NCBI GenBank assembly: GCA_025558075.1 | Contig: JAHLKF010000057.1 | Location: 1-28,736 of the forward strand | Direction: 5' to 3' | Length of the DNA stretch: 28,736 nt | Source: Gaertneriomyces semiglobifer | Lineage: Eukaryota; Chytridiomycota; Chytridiomycetes; Spizellomycetales; Spizellomycetaceae | The notes under the pieces: model-generated | The model's database searches: none | The model's input: only the letters and a program-made list of their open reading frames with translations | Told to the model about the DNA's origin: nothing | Shown: piece after piece, positions 12,751 to 21,962 of the stretch | Layout: the number at the start of each line of letters is the position of its first letter | Position numbering within the stretch: the first letter of the stretch is position 1 | Made by a program: the position numbers and the translations under genes

Positions 12751-12822
12751 GTGAATTGCACAGTCATGGAAGTGCTCTGGGGATTTTTTAGAGACCAAAG
12801 GTTACTGACTGTCAACGACAAT
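12751..12822. promoter_or_regulatory. Short divergent spacer upstream of PUS1
   Basis: About 70 bp lies between the proposed start of the small minus-strand gene and the chosen PUS1 start. If PUS1 instead begins at the upstream in-frame ATG at 12721 (or anywhere back to 12685), the two coding regions overlap antisense. Confidence 0.35.
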
Positions 12823-14778
12823 ATGAGCAACACAACAGATCTGGTGGGAACGATGGATGCAGAGGCTGTTGATGCCGGGCTCGGCAACAAGAGGGTACTG
12901 GATGTTACTGCTGATGGACTATCAGAGTCGCCAGTGCCCGCAGGCAAAAAAATCAAGTGCGACGACAATGACACCTTGCCAGTCGTTGAGAAAGGGGATG
13001 ATTTGAAGACTCAAAATGATTCTTTGCAGGAAGTATCAAAGCTTGAGGGTACTGGCCAGAATGCAGGCAGAGAGAAGAGTGCGAAATGCGGGAAACAGCG
13101 AGGATATCCTAAATCGAATAAGAAAAACAAAGATTGGACTCCGCGCGAGAAGCAGGAAGGCGACTCGGACGACGAAGGCGGCAGAGGAAAGAAGAGAAAG
13201 GTTGCTCTCTTGATGGGCTACAACGGAACCGGATACGCTGGAATGCAGATCAATCCCAATGTTGAGACCATTGAGAAGGCGTTGCACGAGGCTCTTGCAA
13301 AAGCAGGAGGCGTTTCCAAGGACAACGCCTATCGTCCTGATAAGGTATGTTGACTTGTTGAATGAGCAGAAGAAGATTAGAGGATGAAATTTTGGAACGT
13401 TGCGGCTGATGTAGAATGTCTGAGGGGCATAGCTGTATGGTTAACGGTTTCCACGTTTAAACAGATCGCGTTCATGCGTGCTGCTCGAACAGATAAAGGA
13501 GTGCATGCCATTGGCCAAGTGTGCTCACTGAAACTTCGCCTAACGCCGACAATTGTCGAGGACCTCAATGCCAATCTTCCGCCGCAGATACGTGTCTGGG
13601 GCTACATACGTACCACGAATAGCTTTCACGCAAAAAATGCTTGCGACGCTCGAATCTATGAATACTTTCTTCCATCATATGTTCTCCAAGATGCTGAACC
13701 TAAATTCTGGCCTTACTCCCCAATCGGTGTGATCCACGGATACGACGCACAAACGGTCAACCCAGAGTACGCCTCTCTTCCCGTCAAATCGCCAGAACAG
13801 CTTGCTGCTTGGAGAGCATATCGAATTACGCCGCAGAAGCTATCGCATCTCCGGGAGTGCCTCAGAACTTATGAAGGAACGCATAATTACCATAATTTCA
13901 CCAATGGGAAGCAGCATAGCGATAAATCGTCCAACCGGTACATTATTTCGTTCACCGCTGAAGATCCGGTGATTTCAAACGGCTTGGAATGGCTGAAGCT
14001 TACAGTTATTGGTCAGAGTTTTATGCTCCACCAGATTCGGAAGATGGTTGGGCTCGTAATTCTCATGGTACGCACCAACACGTCTAAAGCTTTGATTCCA
14101 CAAACGTGGGCGAACATCAAAGTAAACATTCCGAAGGCGCCGGCATTAGGCCTGTTATTGGAGAGAACCATTTTTCGAGGGTACAATCAAAAGTGGACTT
14201 GTGCAGAAGGGATCTCTGGAGGAAGTTTTCGGTCAGGTGCAAGTGTTGAGGAAGTATTACGCATGTGTGGAAAAATGCCGCAAGGTTTAGATATTGCTGA
14301 TTTTCAAAGAAAGGAACAGGAGGAGGTTCACAAGGGTCCAGGTAATGAAGTATCTGCTGCCCCTGGTTTGATAGCTACGTCTACGGAAGCATCTACAGCG
14401 CCAACAACGAACGGATTACCTGAATTACCGAATGATAAACCTTCTAAACAGGCGAATCCTCCTTCTACTCGCCTTCCTATTGATTTTTCCGCGTACGACT
14501 CTGTTATCACAGCCTTCAAAACACAATTCATCTATGGGGCGTTGCAGAAAACCGAAAGGGATACTGCTGAGTTTGATAATTGGGTCAACCTCTTGGATGA
14601 GAGAAGCGTGGACTTCTCTTGGTTTCTTGCCGACAAATTGGATCCGAGCCGGAAGCCCGCGACCGAGTATCGCAAACAGGCTCCTGCCAATGAGGCCCAT
14701 GACGGAAACGGGCATAACATTTCTGCAAATTCGCAAGGAGAGGATGACTTGCTAGGAGGCCAAGCCGGGGACGAGTAA
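12823..14778 (+). CDS. PUS1: tRNA pseudouridine synthase, PUS1/TruA family
   Basis: Exons 12823..13344 and 13465..14778, joined in phase 0 over a 120-nt intron, give 611 residues. The enzyme isomerises uridine to pseudouridine in tRNAs (and U2 snRNA) in the nucleus; some forms enter mitochondria. Seen: a charged, Lys-rich N-terminus with nuclear-localisation-like KKNK and KKRK, GYNGTGYAGMQ, then RAARTDKGVHA split by the intron, with the catalytic Asp at about 184, followed by YEYFLPSY, EGTHNYHNFTNGK, GQSFMLHQIRKMVGL and PKAPALGLLLE. The C-terminal 170 residues beyond the catalytic core are longer than in yeast Pus1. The frame is open back to 12685, so an N-terminal extension from an upstream ATG is possible (it could act as a mitochondrial presequence). 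I chose 12823 because residues upstream look non-conserved. Confidence 0.92.
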
Positions 14779-14847
14779 TGATAGAAATCTTGATTATTCA
14801 TATGCTTGGCTTGCAGGCGGCCTAGACTGATACGATGTATTAAGTGC

Positions 14848-15350
14848 CTAGGTGCCTTCCATAGTTTTCTCTTCGGACAGCTCCAAGCTCATCTCTTGAC
14901 AAAACTTACATAGCGGGAGGCATTTATCGCACGGCCCACTCTTGAGAGAAGCGGAAAGGACGGTGAGGGTTCCATTCGAGCGACAGGTTCATGAGTTTTT
15001 CCACATCATCGCGAACTGCCTTGGTGCATTGGCAGAGGCCTGCGTTACTTCAAGTTGTTTCGAGCGAGAAGGATGAAGCATGGTGCGGTCACGATTTTCG
15101 ATTATACCTTAAGCACGCCCGCTACATGGCCGCCCTCAAATCCTTCTGACAACCGCGTTGGCCTACGTTGTTCGTTATGAATAGTCGTTAAAGCCAACTT
15201 GTTAGCCAGTGAAGCATTAGCGAATTGCAGGGAGTCGCTGTAGGAACTAGCAGGCGACTGTCCAGGGAAATGAGACGGGACGTGCGAACTCTGTCGCACC
15301 AATATGCACACTTCCAGTAGGAAACCAATGTCAACAATGATTGAATGCAT
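14848..15350 (-). pseudogene. Coding-like remnants, Cys-rich, broken frames
   Basis: On the minus strand a frame from 15350 reads smoothly to EGFEGGHVAGVLK and then meets a GT donor at 15107; a good acceptor lies at 15040. Spliced, it adds ASANAPRQFAMMWKNS and stops. Two other frames over the same stretch also look coding: one has AVRDDVEKLMNLSLEWN, and the next has GTLTVLSASLKSGPCDKC, PLCKFCQEM and ends at 14848. The CxxC pairs resemble a zinc ribbon. Changes of frame within about 60 nt suggest decay or base errors rather than a clean gene. I do not recognise the family. Confidence 0.35.
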
Positions 15351-15519
15351 TCATCGCATAAGACTAGACTATTCCTTAACATATTTCATTGATTCAGCCT
15401 CCTACAATCCTTTCTAATCAGCCTCCTCTTTCTAGGCCAATCGCCTGGTTTCAGGAGCGCTTGCTGTACCACTGCCGGCGCTTGTTTCGCCCTTTGGCTT
15501 GGAAACGTTCCGCCAGTCA

Positions 15520-16079
15520 TTACCCAGCTGGTCTGAGTGCATCCCACTGACTGGCTGAATTCTTGGGTGATGGCCAGTTCCCCTTCTCGCCGTGTTTTCG
15601 AGGGTCATCCTCCCACCTGTAAACCTCGGGTTCAACAATGATGCCTAACAGCTTGGAAAGTTCCACAACTCACTGATCCTTGCAGAGCAAACGCTTTCAT
15701 CTCGATTGTGCAATTTCAGAAAATTGCACAATTGATATTTTATCCCATCGATTGTCTCATTCTCGAGCTTCATTGTGTCTTCACTGGCATGCATGCTCCC
15801 GAGTGAGCTTAACTCAACACTGCTACTGTGTTCCAGGAAACATAGTTCAGCGCCGTCCGCCTTCGCCAGCCCAATTACATCAATTGCAAAAGAACCCTGT
15901 CCATCATCACGCATCCGTCGGAGCGATTTGGTGCTGTGAGCCAGATTCTCGATCCATTCAAAAGTAATCCTGCCGAACGTGTGCTGATCTACATGCTTCA
16001 AGATTGTGGGAAACCCGTTCAACCAGGTGTTTTCTTTCTTTGGTTGTCGGTAGAGCCAAGCTGTGCAGCACGAAGAAAT
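15520..16079 (-). pseudogene. Decayed gene fragment with D...ExS...DxxK pattern
   Basis: An open frame from 16079 to 15645 without a convincing ATG reads ENTWLNGFPTILKHVD, then RITFEWIENLAHS, SFAIDVIGLAKADGAELCFLEHSSS and SEDTMKLENETIDGIKYQL. A second coding-like frame, shifted by one base, overlaps its end and continues to 15520 (SKLLGIIVEPEVYRWEDDP, KHGEKGNWPSPK). I read this as one old gene with at least one frame break. The D (AIDVIG), E (FLEHS) and K (DTMKL) arrangement parallels the loci at 23.1 and 27.9 kb and resembles a divergent PD-(D/E)XK nuclease-like core in which the Lys of ExK is Ser. The family assignment is inference; no start, end or full exon set could be established. Confidence 0.45.
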
Positions 16080-16294
16080 TTATCGTCCAAGGGATTGCCG
16101 ATCTTGTCTGACGTCCGCTTCAACAGCTTGTTCTAATTATTTTTTTTAAAAGATGTACGCATGCAACCTCCCCCTGCAACTCAAATTTCTTGTTCCCTCC
16201 AGCGCGGGCTTTTGTGGAGTGTGAAGGAAAGGTGTCTGTGTGAAAGAGCGCCGGATGCCGGTCGGACCTCACAGCTGGACGAGATGACCGCAGT

Positions 16295-16594
16295 TCACCT
16301 CGCAAGGAACCTGATAACACTGAACCCACGCAGAGATGAGAACTCTTGGTGAGGACGCGTATTGATATTTCCTGTCAGCGAGACATGCACGTCCCGTCTC
16401 AAGGACGCTGCATGTAAGTTCCGTAGCAGTTGCTCCATTTGCGCTTCAGTACAATTTTCAAGCAAGGTGAGGGCTGTCAGATGCAGTTTTGTTCGTGTCA
16501 AGCGGAATGGTTTTAACTGAGATATCAAAGATTTGGGATCCGCACCGATCATTGCCATGCACACCGTAGCGATTGCTCCGGCACATTTGCACAT
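16295..16594 (-). other. Unassigned minus-strand open frame, Leu-rich
   Basis: A 99-codon frame with a protein-like stretch (LTALTLLENCTEAQMEQLLR) preceded by SLISQLKPFRL. It begins inside the first copy of the degenerate repeat at 16.5 kb. I see no clear splice partners. It could be another gene relic or chance; no function is proposed. Confidence 0.25.
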
Positions 16595-16855
16595 TTTGAG
16601 GCTGATAGAGTTAGCTAAGGCTATTGGTGATTCAAGGTTTGTGTAAAATGAAGCATTTTTGACTAAGTTTTAGCAGATAGATGTTTAGTGCGGACCTATC
16701 GTTGCCATGCACACTGCAGTGTCTGCGTCCACACAACGGGCATATATGAGTTTTTGACTGAGATATCGCAGATTTTTGGCCGGCACCTGTCATCGCGATG
16801 TGCATGGCAGCCTTTCGTAGGACGCAATAGCGCTTCCAGAGGCTGATATAGATAG
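16511..16855. repeat. Three diverged copies of a roughly 100-bp repeat
   Basis: Copies start with TTTTAACTGAGATATC (16511), TTTTTGACTAAG (16656) and TTTTTGACTGAGATATCGCAG (16751). The outer two continue to GGCTGATA(T)AGA-TAG-like ends at about 16614 and 16855. The middle copy shares the GCCATGCACAC core with the first. Each is about 95-105 bp and they are strongly diverged. No coding role is assigned. Confidence 0.5.
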
Positions 16856-17307
16856 AACTATGTATGCCCTGTCAGATGCGCCGTGTCCACCTCCGGATCG
16901 CAGAAGATCGCACCGCCGCTTGCAACAACATCCATACATCCGCATTGGGCTTTCGGTTCTCAACTCCGCAATCGAACTTTTAGCAGTACGCAGTTATCAG
17001 CGCCGACTATGGGAGGTCGCAAGAATGCCCACCGAACACGGTTTGAGCGGGATGCGTGACGATGTCAACGTCAGGGGAGCGGCATTCTGTGCAAACCCGC
17101 CATGTCTAGGTGGGTCAAGAAGAGCGATTGCACAACCAGTGCAATTTCGGTGGAGAAGACGAAGAGTCACACTTCACAGCATAAGTACAAGCAGCGGCAC
17201 TTGGATATCGCCTTCCCTCTTCATGGGCGTCAAAATGGTTTGATGCGGTTCGACAATGGAAAAGCGCTAGATCATCGCATAGGACAAGCTTTTGTAACAT
17301 TTTCAGC
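16856..17307. other. Region without supported gene
   Basis: Between the degenerate repeats and the tRNA terminator. A 127-codon plus-strand frame (from 16860) is Arg- and Ser-rich and shows no recognisable motif; I treat it as chance. Confidence 0.4.
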
Positions 17308-17314
17308 AAAAAAA
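17308..17314 (-). terminator. RNA polymerase III terminator
   Basis: A run of seven T on the minus strand begins 4 nt after the tRNA 3' end, as expected for pol III termination. Confidence 0.8.
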
Positions 17315-17318
17315 TGCA

Positions 17319-17392
17319 CGATCCCGGCGCGGATCGAACGCGCGACCTCACCCTCCGGAGGGGTAAATGCAAGACCACTACACCACGGGACC
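17319..17392 (-). tRNA. tRNA, anticodon CCG (predicted Arg)
   Basis: The minus strand folds as a complete 74-nt cloverleaf: acceptor GGTCCCG with CGGGATC (one G-U), D arm GTGT/GCAT, anticodon stem TACCC/GGGTG with loop CTCCGGA, variable loop AGGTC, T arm GCGCG/CGCGC with loop TTCGATC, discriminator G. Internal box A (TGGTGTAGTGG) and box B (GTTCGATCC) are present, and a T7 terminator follows. There is no intron. The anticodon at 34-36 reads CCG, so it would decode CGG (Arg). The acceptor and D arm look more like a tRNA-Gln or tRNA-Glu body, so the identity deserves checking. Confidence 0.88.
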
Positions 17393-17533
17393 ATTGATGC
17401 TCGATCTGCCGGGTGTGTTTTATGTGATGCACTTGTGCTTGATTCCATTGCTTGCGACCAAACCTTTAATCTCATACTTACATGCGGTTCAAAGGATATG
17501 ATGTTGATGTTGAGACTGGGGAACCACCATTAA

Positions 17534-17800
17534 TTTGCTGATTATCATCAGATCCACCTGTGCATGAGTTGCATCCTTGTGAGAAAAATCATCACACATT
17601 TGTACTGGTGGACCTTTGACGGTTGCAAACCCCGCTTGGCTGATGACACTGCGAAGGAAGAGTTCCTCTCCCTTTACGCTTTAGTCCTGGTTACCTAAGT
17701 GTATGCATGGAATATGTGGTTCAAGGACGATGGAGATGATAAATACAAGAAGACTGCCAACGCTGGGGCGAAGTGTCGAATGTTAAAGATCAATCATTAA
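17534..17800 (+). pseudogene. Decayed coding fragment with internal stop
   Basis: One reading frame of 88 codons is protein-like throughout except for a TAA at 17696. Before it: HLCMSCILVRKIITHLYWWTF and DGCKPRLADDTAKEEFLSLY. After it, in the same frame: VYAWNMWFKDDGDDKYKK. There is no good ATG. This looks like a fragment of an old gene or mobile element next to the tRNA. The family is not recognised. Confidence 0.45.
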
Positions 17801-18340
17801 GATGAATGGTTTACCGGCTTCATCCAGGCGCCCATAAGAGTTAGACATACTGTGTTTTACGATGTTTCGAATCGTGTTTGCAAGCACACAATGCGCATGC
17901 GGTGGTGCTCCCGGGTTCCTTCGATAAGGTCACCCTTACAGACGTATATTCGCTTGTAATTACTTCTGCAACGCGAAGGCACGATCTTTACGATCTTTGC
18001 CAAGTTTCCGCATACCAGAATGGGATCCATCGAATTCTACATATCAGGTCATATCGTTAACGTTAGGGTTAGCACGAGATTCAAGCAGTTGTAGTGTACA
18101 TCGCTCTTCCGCGAGTTATGCCCATTGCATGGCAAACGCGGCCTTCGCTCTCTGGTCTCCAATACCAGCACGCTAAGGAGGCCGGATGCCGTGCCGTCGA
18201 CCCCCATATGAATTCGCGTTGTGTTCACATCAGCCGTTTCGCGCACACCACACCGCCGATCGTGCGCCATGAAAGTCATTCCAAATCAACCCGTGCTTCT
18301 TTGACCACATTATCTGAGAGACTGGATGTTGAGTATCCTG
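17801..18340. other. Intergenic, with short telomere-like motif
   Basis: 540 bp with no gene I can support. Contains GTTAGGGTTAG at 18062..18072, nearly two units of the telomere repeat. It also serves as the 3' flank of the unrecognised minus-strand gene. Confidence 0.4.
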
Positions 18341-19148
18341 TTAAGACCCGCTCAATGAGGGGACAAACGCACCCAGCTTGTCACAATAATCGTTATACAT
18401 CTCCATCAAATCAAAAATCTTGGTCCGTAGTCTCTCAGCATACTCCACGCACTGTTCCTTCTGCTCAAAAGTCAAAGCTCCATCGCTATGGGAATCAGGG
18501 AGGGCGACAGGCAGTTCATGCAAAAACGTATATGTCAGCTCGGAAGACCGCCCGTGATTTCGAAGAAACGAATGTAGCGGCTCAGGTACTGGTGACTATC
18601 AGGAAATGCACGTTCAGTGATCCACTTGACCATAATTCTGTTGAACCTCACAAACGCACCACTGTGACAGGCCGCGCCACGACAGTTGTATCACCGTTGA
18701 TAGGTGCCGTCCCACCACTGGTCGACCGGCGGGTTGTGTCGCTATTGTGACCCTCCTTTCGCGTAGGGCTTACCCTCTTTGTCAGCTTTTGCTGCCCCAA
18801 TCCAACCACCATTCTGTTGTGTGCATCCACCAGTTCTTCCAGCAACTCCCTTCGTGTTGTTACATCCGCAACGGCTCTTCGCGTCTTGAATTGTAGTCGT
18901 TGTATTGCATCGCTATCCTCCTGCATGTGCTGCGATTTGGTTAAAGGCTTTGTTTCGAGCGCTTTTATTGGCGGTGCGACCCGTCGAGGTGGGATGAGCT
19001 TCGTCGAGGTGAGCTTATTTGAACAGGTACCATTCGGCATGTATGCGTCACGATTCTCTTTGTGTTCTTCATTCAGGTACTGAGTAAATAACTGTTTTCG
19101 TAAGTTTCTCATGCTTGTTCTGGCATCGCTGTCATTGTTGGTGGGCAT
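18341..19148 (-). CDS. Unrecognised two-exon protein
   Basis: Exons 19148..18660 and 18595..18341, joined in phase 0 across a 64-nt GT-AG intron (donor GTGCGT, branch-like CACTGAAC), give 247 residues. I do not recognise it. The first exon is charged and Ser/Thr/Arg-rich with a helical stretch (VTTRRELLEELVDAHNRMVV). The second exon is more conserved-looking: PLHSFLRNHGRSSELTYTF, LHELPVALPDS, then a helix EQKEQCVEYAERLRTKIFDL ending in DYCDKLGAFVP. No signal peptide or membrane segment is seen. The start ATG is divergent from the aldo/keto reductase, 304 bp away. Splicing is supported by in-frame stops in the unspliced reading. Confidence 0.6.
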
Positions 19149-19452
19149 CCTTGCCGAAAGTTTCTGATTTGGTCGCGTTGTCGATGGGAAGACGTGAGAT
19201 CGAGAGGTCCGCCTTCGACCTAACTGCGCGTTTGCAAGTTAGACTACCCTTGCGCTTTGTACCGTAAGACCGGCGGGTGAGAAGCACAGACAATACCATC
19301 TCTCCACCTTTACCGTGCTGATATCCGTTTCTCGTTGCAGAAACTTGCTGCTATGTCTAGTCATGTTCAGCCTCCTCCAACCTTCGAGACAACAACCGTG
19401 ATCCAACCTCCTGCTCACTACAACAAATCCGCAGGCAGGCGAACGCAATGGC
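19149..19452. promoter_or_regulatory. Divergent promoter region
   Basis: 304 bp between two divergent start codons. A short open frame from ATG 19353 (SSHVQPPPTFETTTVIQPP) ends in a different frame from the reductase; it could be a 5' exon or leader, but I found no convincing splice to it. Confidence 0.4.
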
Positions 19453-20460
19453 ATGCAATACGTTCGTTTCGGAACCACGGGGTCGGTCGTCAGTCGAGTT
19501 TGTCTTGGTCTCATGTCCTACAGCAACCTCGAGAAGCCGTGGTATGACTGGATGTTGGACGAGTCAAGGTCGCTGCCCTTCATAAAGCAAGCCTTGGATG
19601 CTGGTATCAACTTCTTCGATACCGCGGAAGTTTACAGCAACGGCAAAAGCGAGGAATTTTTTTGTAGCGCCTTGCAACAGTTGCTACCGGCTAGTCAGTT
19701 CACGCGGGATGACCTCTTCATCGCCAGCAAGACCCTCCCTGCTCGTTCGCTGTCGGGCGACGGTTCTCACTATGGCATCCAAAAGGGATTGAGTCGCAAA
19801 GCCATCTTTGCCGCCGTGGAAGGCAGTCTCAAACGATTACAGACGAGTTACATCGACCTTTACATTTTACATCGTTATGATCCAAATACATCACCCGAGG
19901 AGACCGTCAATGCGCTCCATGATTTGATCACAGCCGGAAAGATTCGCTACGTTGGCGCTTCAGCCATGTTTTTATGGCAATTCCACCGATTAGTGACGGC
20001 AGGCGAGAAGATTGGATTACGATTCGTTTCGATGCAGAACCACTACAATGCGCTCTATCGCGAGGAGGAACGTGAAATCATCCCGTTTTGCGTGGACCAC
20101 GGCATAACGCTCACGCCGTACTCGCCTCTCGCTTCGGGATTGCTAGCGCGTAAACCCGGGAACGAGGCGTCGATGCGGGAAAAGAGTGATCCGGTACAGA
20201 GGGTAAAATACTACAGGACGGGTGACGATGAAGTGCTCGCGGCTGTGAGGGAGGTGGCGGAAAAGAGGGGAGTGTCACCAGCGCAAGTCGCTCTGGCTTG
20301 GCTGCTGGCAAAGCAAGGTGTCTCGTCGCCAATTATAGGTGCCACCACATCATATCATATTGAGGATGCGGTCAAGGCATTGAAGTTAAAGTTGACGGAA
20401 GATGAGATTTCGGCGATCGAGAGTCAGTACCTTCCTCATGCTATCTCCGGATTTTCGTAA
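19453..20460 (+). CDS. Aldo/keto reductase
   Basis: An intronless 335-residue protein of the NADPH-dependent aldo/keto reductase superfamily, which reduces aldehydes and ketones in the cytosol. The TIM-barrel tetrad is visible: D56 and Y61 (FFDTAEVYSNG), K93 (IASKTLP) and H140 (YILHRYD). Further family blocks are GKIRYVGASAM, SMQNHYNALYREEER, TPYSPLASGLL and the cofactor loop SSPIIGATT. It is closest in style to fungal aryl-alcohol-dehydrogenase-like or bacterial YajO-like members; the substrate is not predictable. The start at 19453 (MQYVRFGTTGSVVSRVCLG) matches the usual N-terminus. Absence of introns, unlike every other intact gene here, is compatible with acquisition from bacteria but does not prove it. 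Confidence 0.93.
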   Translation: MQYVRFGTTGSVVSRVCLGLMSYSNLEKPWYDWMLDESRSLPFIKQALDAGINFFDTAEVYSNGKSEEFFCSALQQLLPASQFTRDDLFIASKTLPARSLSGDGSHYGIQKGLSRKAIFAAVEGSLKRLQTSYIDLYILHRYDPNTSPEETVNALHDLITAGKIRYVGASAMFLWQFHRLVTAGEKIGLRFVSMQNHYNALYREEEREIIPFCVDHGITLTPYSPLASGLLARKPGNEASMREKSDPVQRVKYYRTGDDEVLAAVREVAEKRGVSPAQVALAWLLAKQGVSSPIIGATTSYHIEDAVKALKLKLTEDEISAIESQYLPHAISGFS

Positions 20461-20819
20461 GCGCATGCCTTACCTGGACGGCTTTTATTGATGTATGCCT
20501 TTGACTTTTAATTGAATCAATGCGGACGTGGTCTCGGCATTAGCAGTAGTGATTAGTAATATAACCCGCTGCAAAATCACGATTGGAGCAGATGGAACAT
20601 CGAATCCATAAAGACCGCAACCTCCACGGATAACTTCCTGTGTATAACTGAATGTAACATATTCGATTTCATGCCGGAATAGTTTGCTCTCTGTCTATGA
20701 ATCCGATTTCTGGCATACTTAGTCAAGTCATGAAATTGCCGGTACATTGTCAAAGTGAGGACCAGCGGGCGACATCGTCATTGGAATCGCATCGCATTTG
20801 ATTTGATGAATGAGGTGGC
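20461..20819. other. Convergent 3' intergenic region
   Basis: 359 bp between the stops of the reductase (+) and the NAD(P)-binding gene (-). AT-rich patches suitable for polyadenylation; no gene seen. Confidence 0.4.
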
Positions 20820-21639
20820 TCAAAGGACAAGTGCATTGTTCCTAACAATGTCCTCCTCATCTAAAGAGGTTATGCTTTGCTCCACAGCCTGGTCTATGGC
20901 ATCTGCAATCGACAATACTCCTTCTCCAGCGACATCAAAGTTACCCCTCGTATCCTTCCTTCCGAGCAGCATAATCGCCACGTGGGCAACGTTGTCAGGA
21001 GACACGGTGACCCCAACCTTCGTCTTGCCACCCTGAGCCTTGCCAGACCCGGGGTTATGGTTAAACCACACAGGGCGCACTGAAATGGCTTGAAAATTGG
21101 GATCCCCTGTCGTTCGGCGCTTATTGGCACAAGCCACTAGATATTCGTCCGCGTCCGTTTTAGCAGCCGCGATATCTGGGTATGAGCGAACCTCAGACTG
21201 CCAATAATCCCTCACCCCTTTAGACCACCATGGCGCCGGTCCACGCCTCGCAGAGTACGCTGATATGCTGAGAATCTTCTGTTTGAAGGCCGATTCGGTG
21301 GCTGCCTTGAAAAACGACTTGGCCGTTTGTCCGTCAATATGCTTTGGATTGGACATGCTGGCTGCTGCCCAGACGACATAGGCAGACTTCACCTCTGGAA
21401 TAACCTCATTGGCACGCTCTGCGGTCGTTATTTGTACTGAGATTGATGGTACGAAACTCTAGGCGTCCGGGGATTGCGCCGCTCTGACTTCCTGACGTAT
21501 CGATGCTACTTGAGATTGCGATCGAATGGACGCTGACAACGTTCCAGCCCCTCGCCAACTTGAGCCCGGTCATGAGTTTGGCTACGTTGCCGTTGCCTCC
21601 TAAAAGGAGAACGCAAGGTGACACTTGAGAAACGGACAT
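20820..21639 (-). pseudogene. NAD(P)-binding Rossmann protein with frame break
   Basis: The minus strand encodes about 270 residues of an NAD-dependent epimerase/dehydratase-like (atypical SDR) protein. The N-terminal frame begins MSVSQVSPCVLLLGGNGNVA with the nucleotide-binding GGNGNV at 14-19. After FRTINLS it must shift by one base to continue TTAERANEVIPEVKSAYVVW. The C-terminal frame then runs intact to 20820 with SAYSARRGPAPWW, DADEYLVA, FQAISVRP and DTRGNFDV, matching fungal family members. Both halves look well preserved, so the break may be a single extra base in the assembly, a very recent lesion, or a 34-nt GT-AG intron (GTACCA...CGCAG) whose removal restores the frame but which is shorter than any other intron here. 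The substrate is unknown. Confidence 0.75.
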
Positions 21640-21962
21640 GTCGAAGTGTAGTTTTGAAAAAACGAACCTGACTCTAGATCGACCAGGACTAACGTGTACT
21701 TGTTAGGAGCCCAAGCAATGGGTAGGCCGGTTCCAAGAAAATACTCATCCTCTTCTTCTTTGAGATAGTGGGAGTTCCTTCACCTAAATGTGAGCGCGCT
21801 AATTATACCAGGTGCACGTGACCCCCAGGTGTAGGGTTAAATTGCCTCGTCCGAGCGCCGTGGCCCCGACCTGTTTCAGAGGCAGACTGATGGTGGGCGA
21901 ACTACAGTGTATCCCCCATCTCTATTCACTGTTCAACAGCAACATCAGCAACAGCAACATCA
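21640..21962. other. Divergent intergenic region
   Basis: 323 bp between the NAD(P)-binding gene (-) and the decayed multi-exon gene (+). Contains CACGTGAC at 21815 and TGTAGGGTTA at 21831. On the minus strand a short stretch (EDEYFLGTGLPIAWAPNKYT) reads like coding sequence, but no gene could be built from it. Confidence 0.35.

Noticed and set aside
18062..18072. Internal TTAGGGTTAG as a relic of a chromosome fusion
   Set aside because: Fewer than two repeat units; too short to distinguish from chance.
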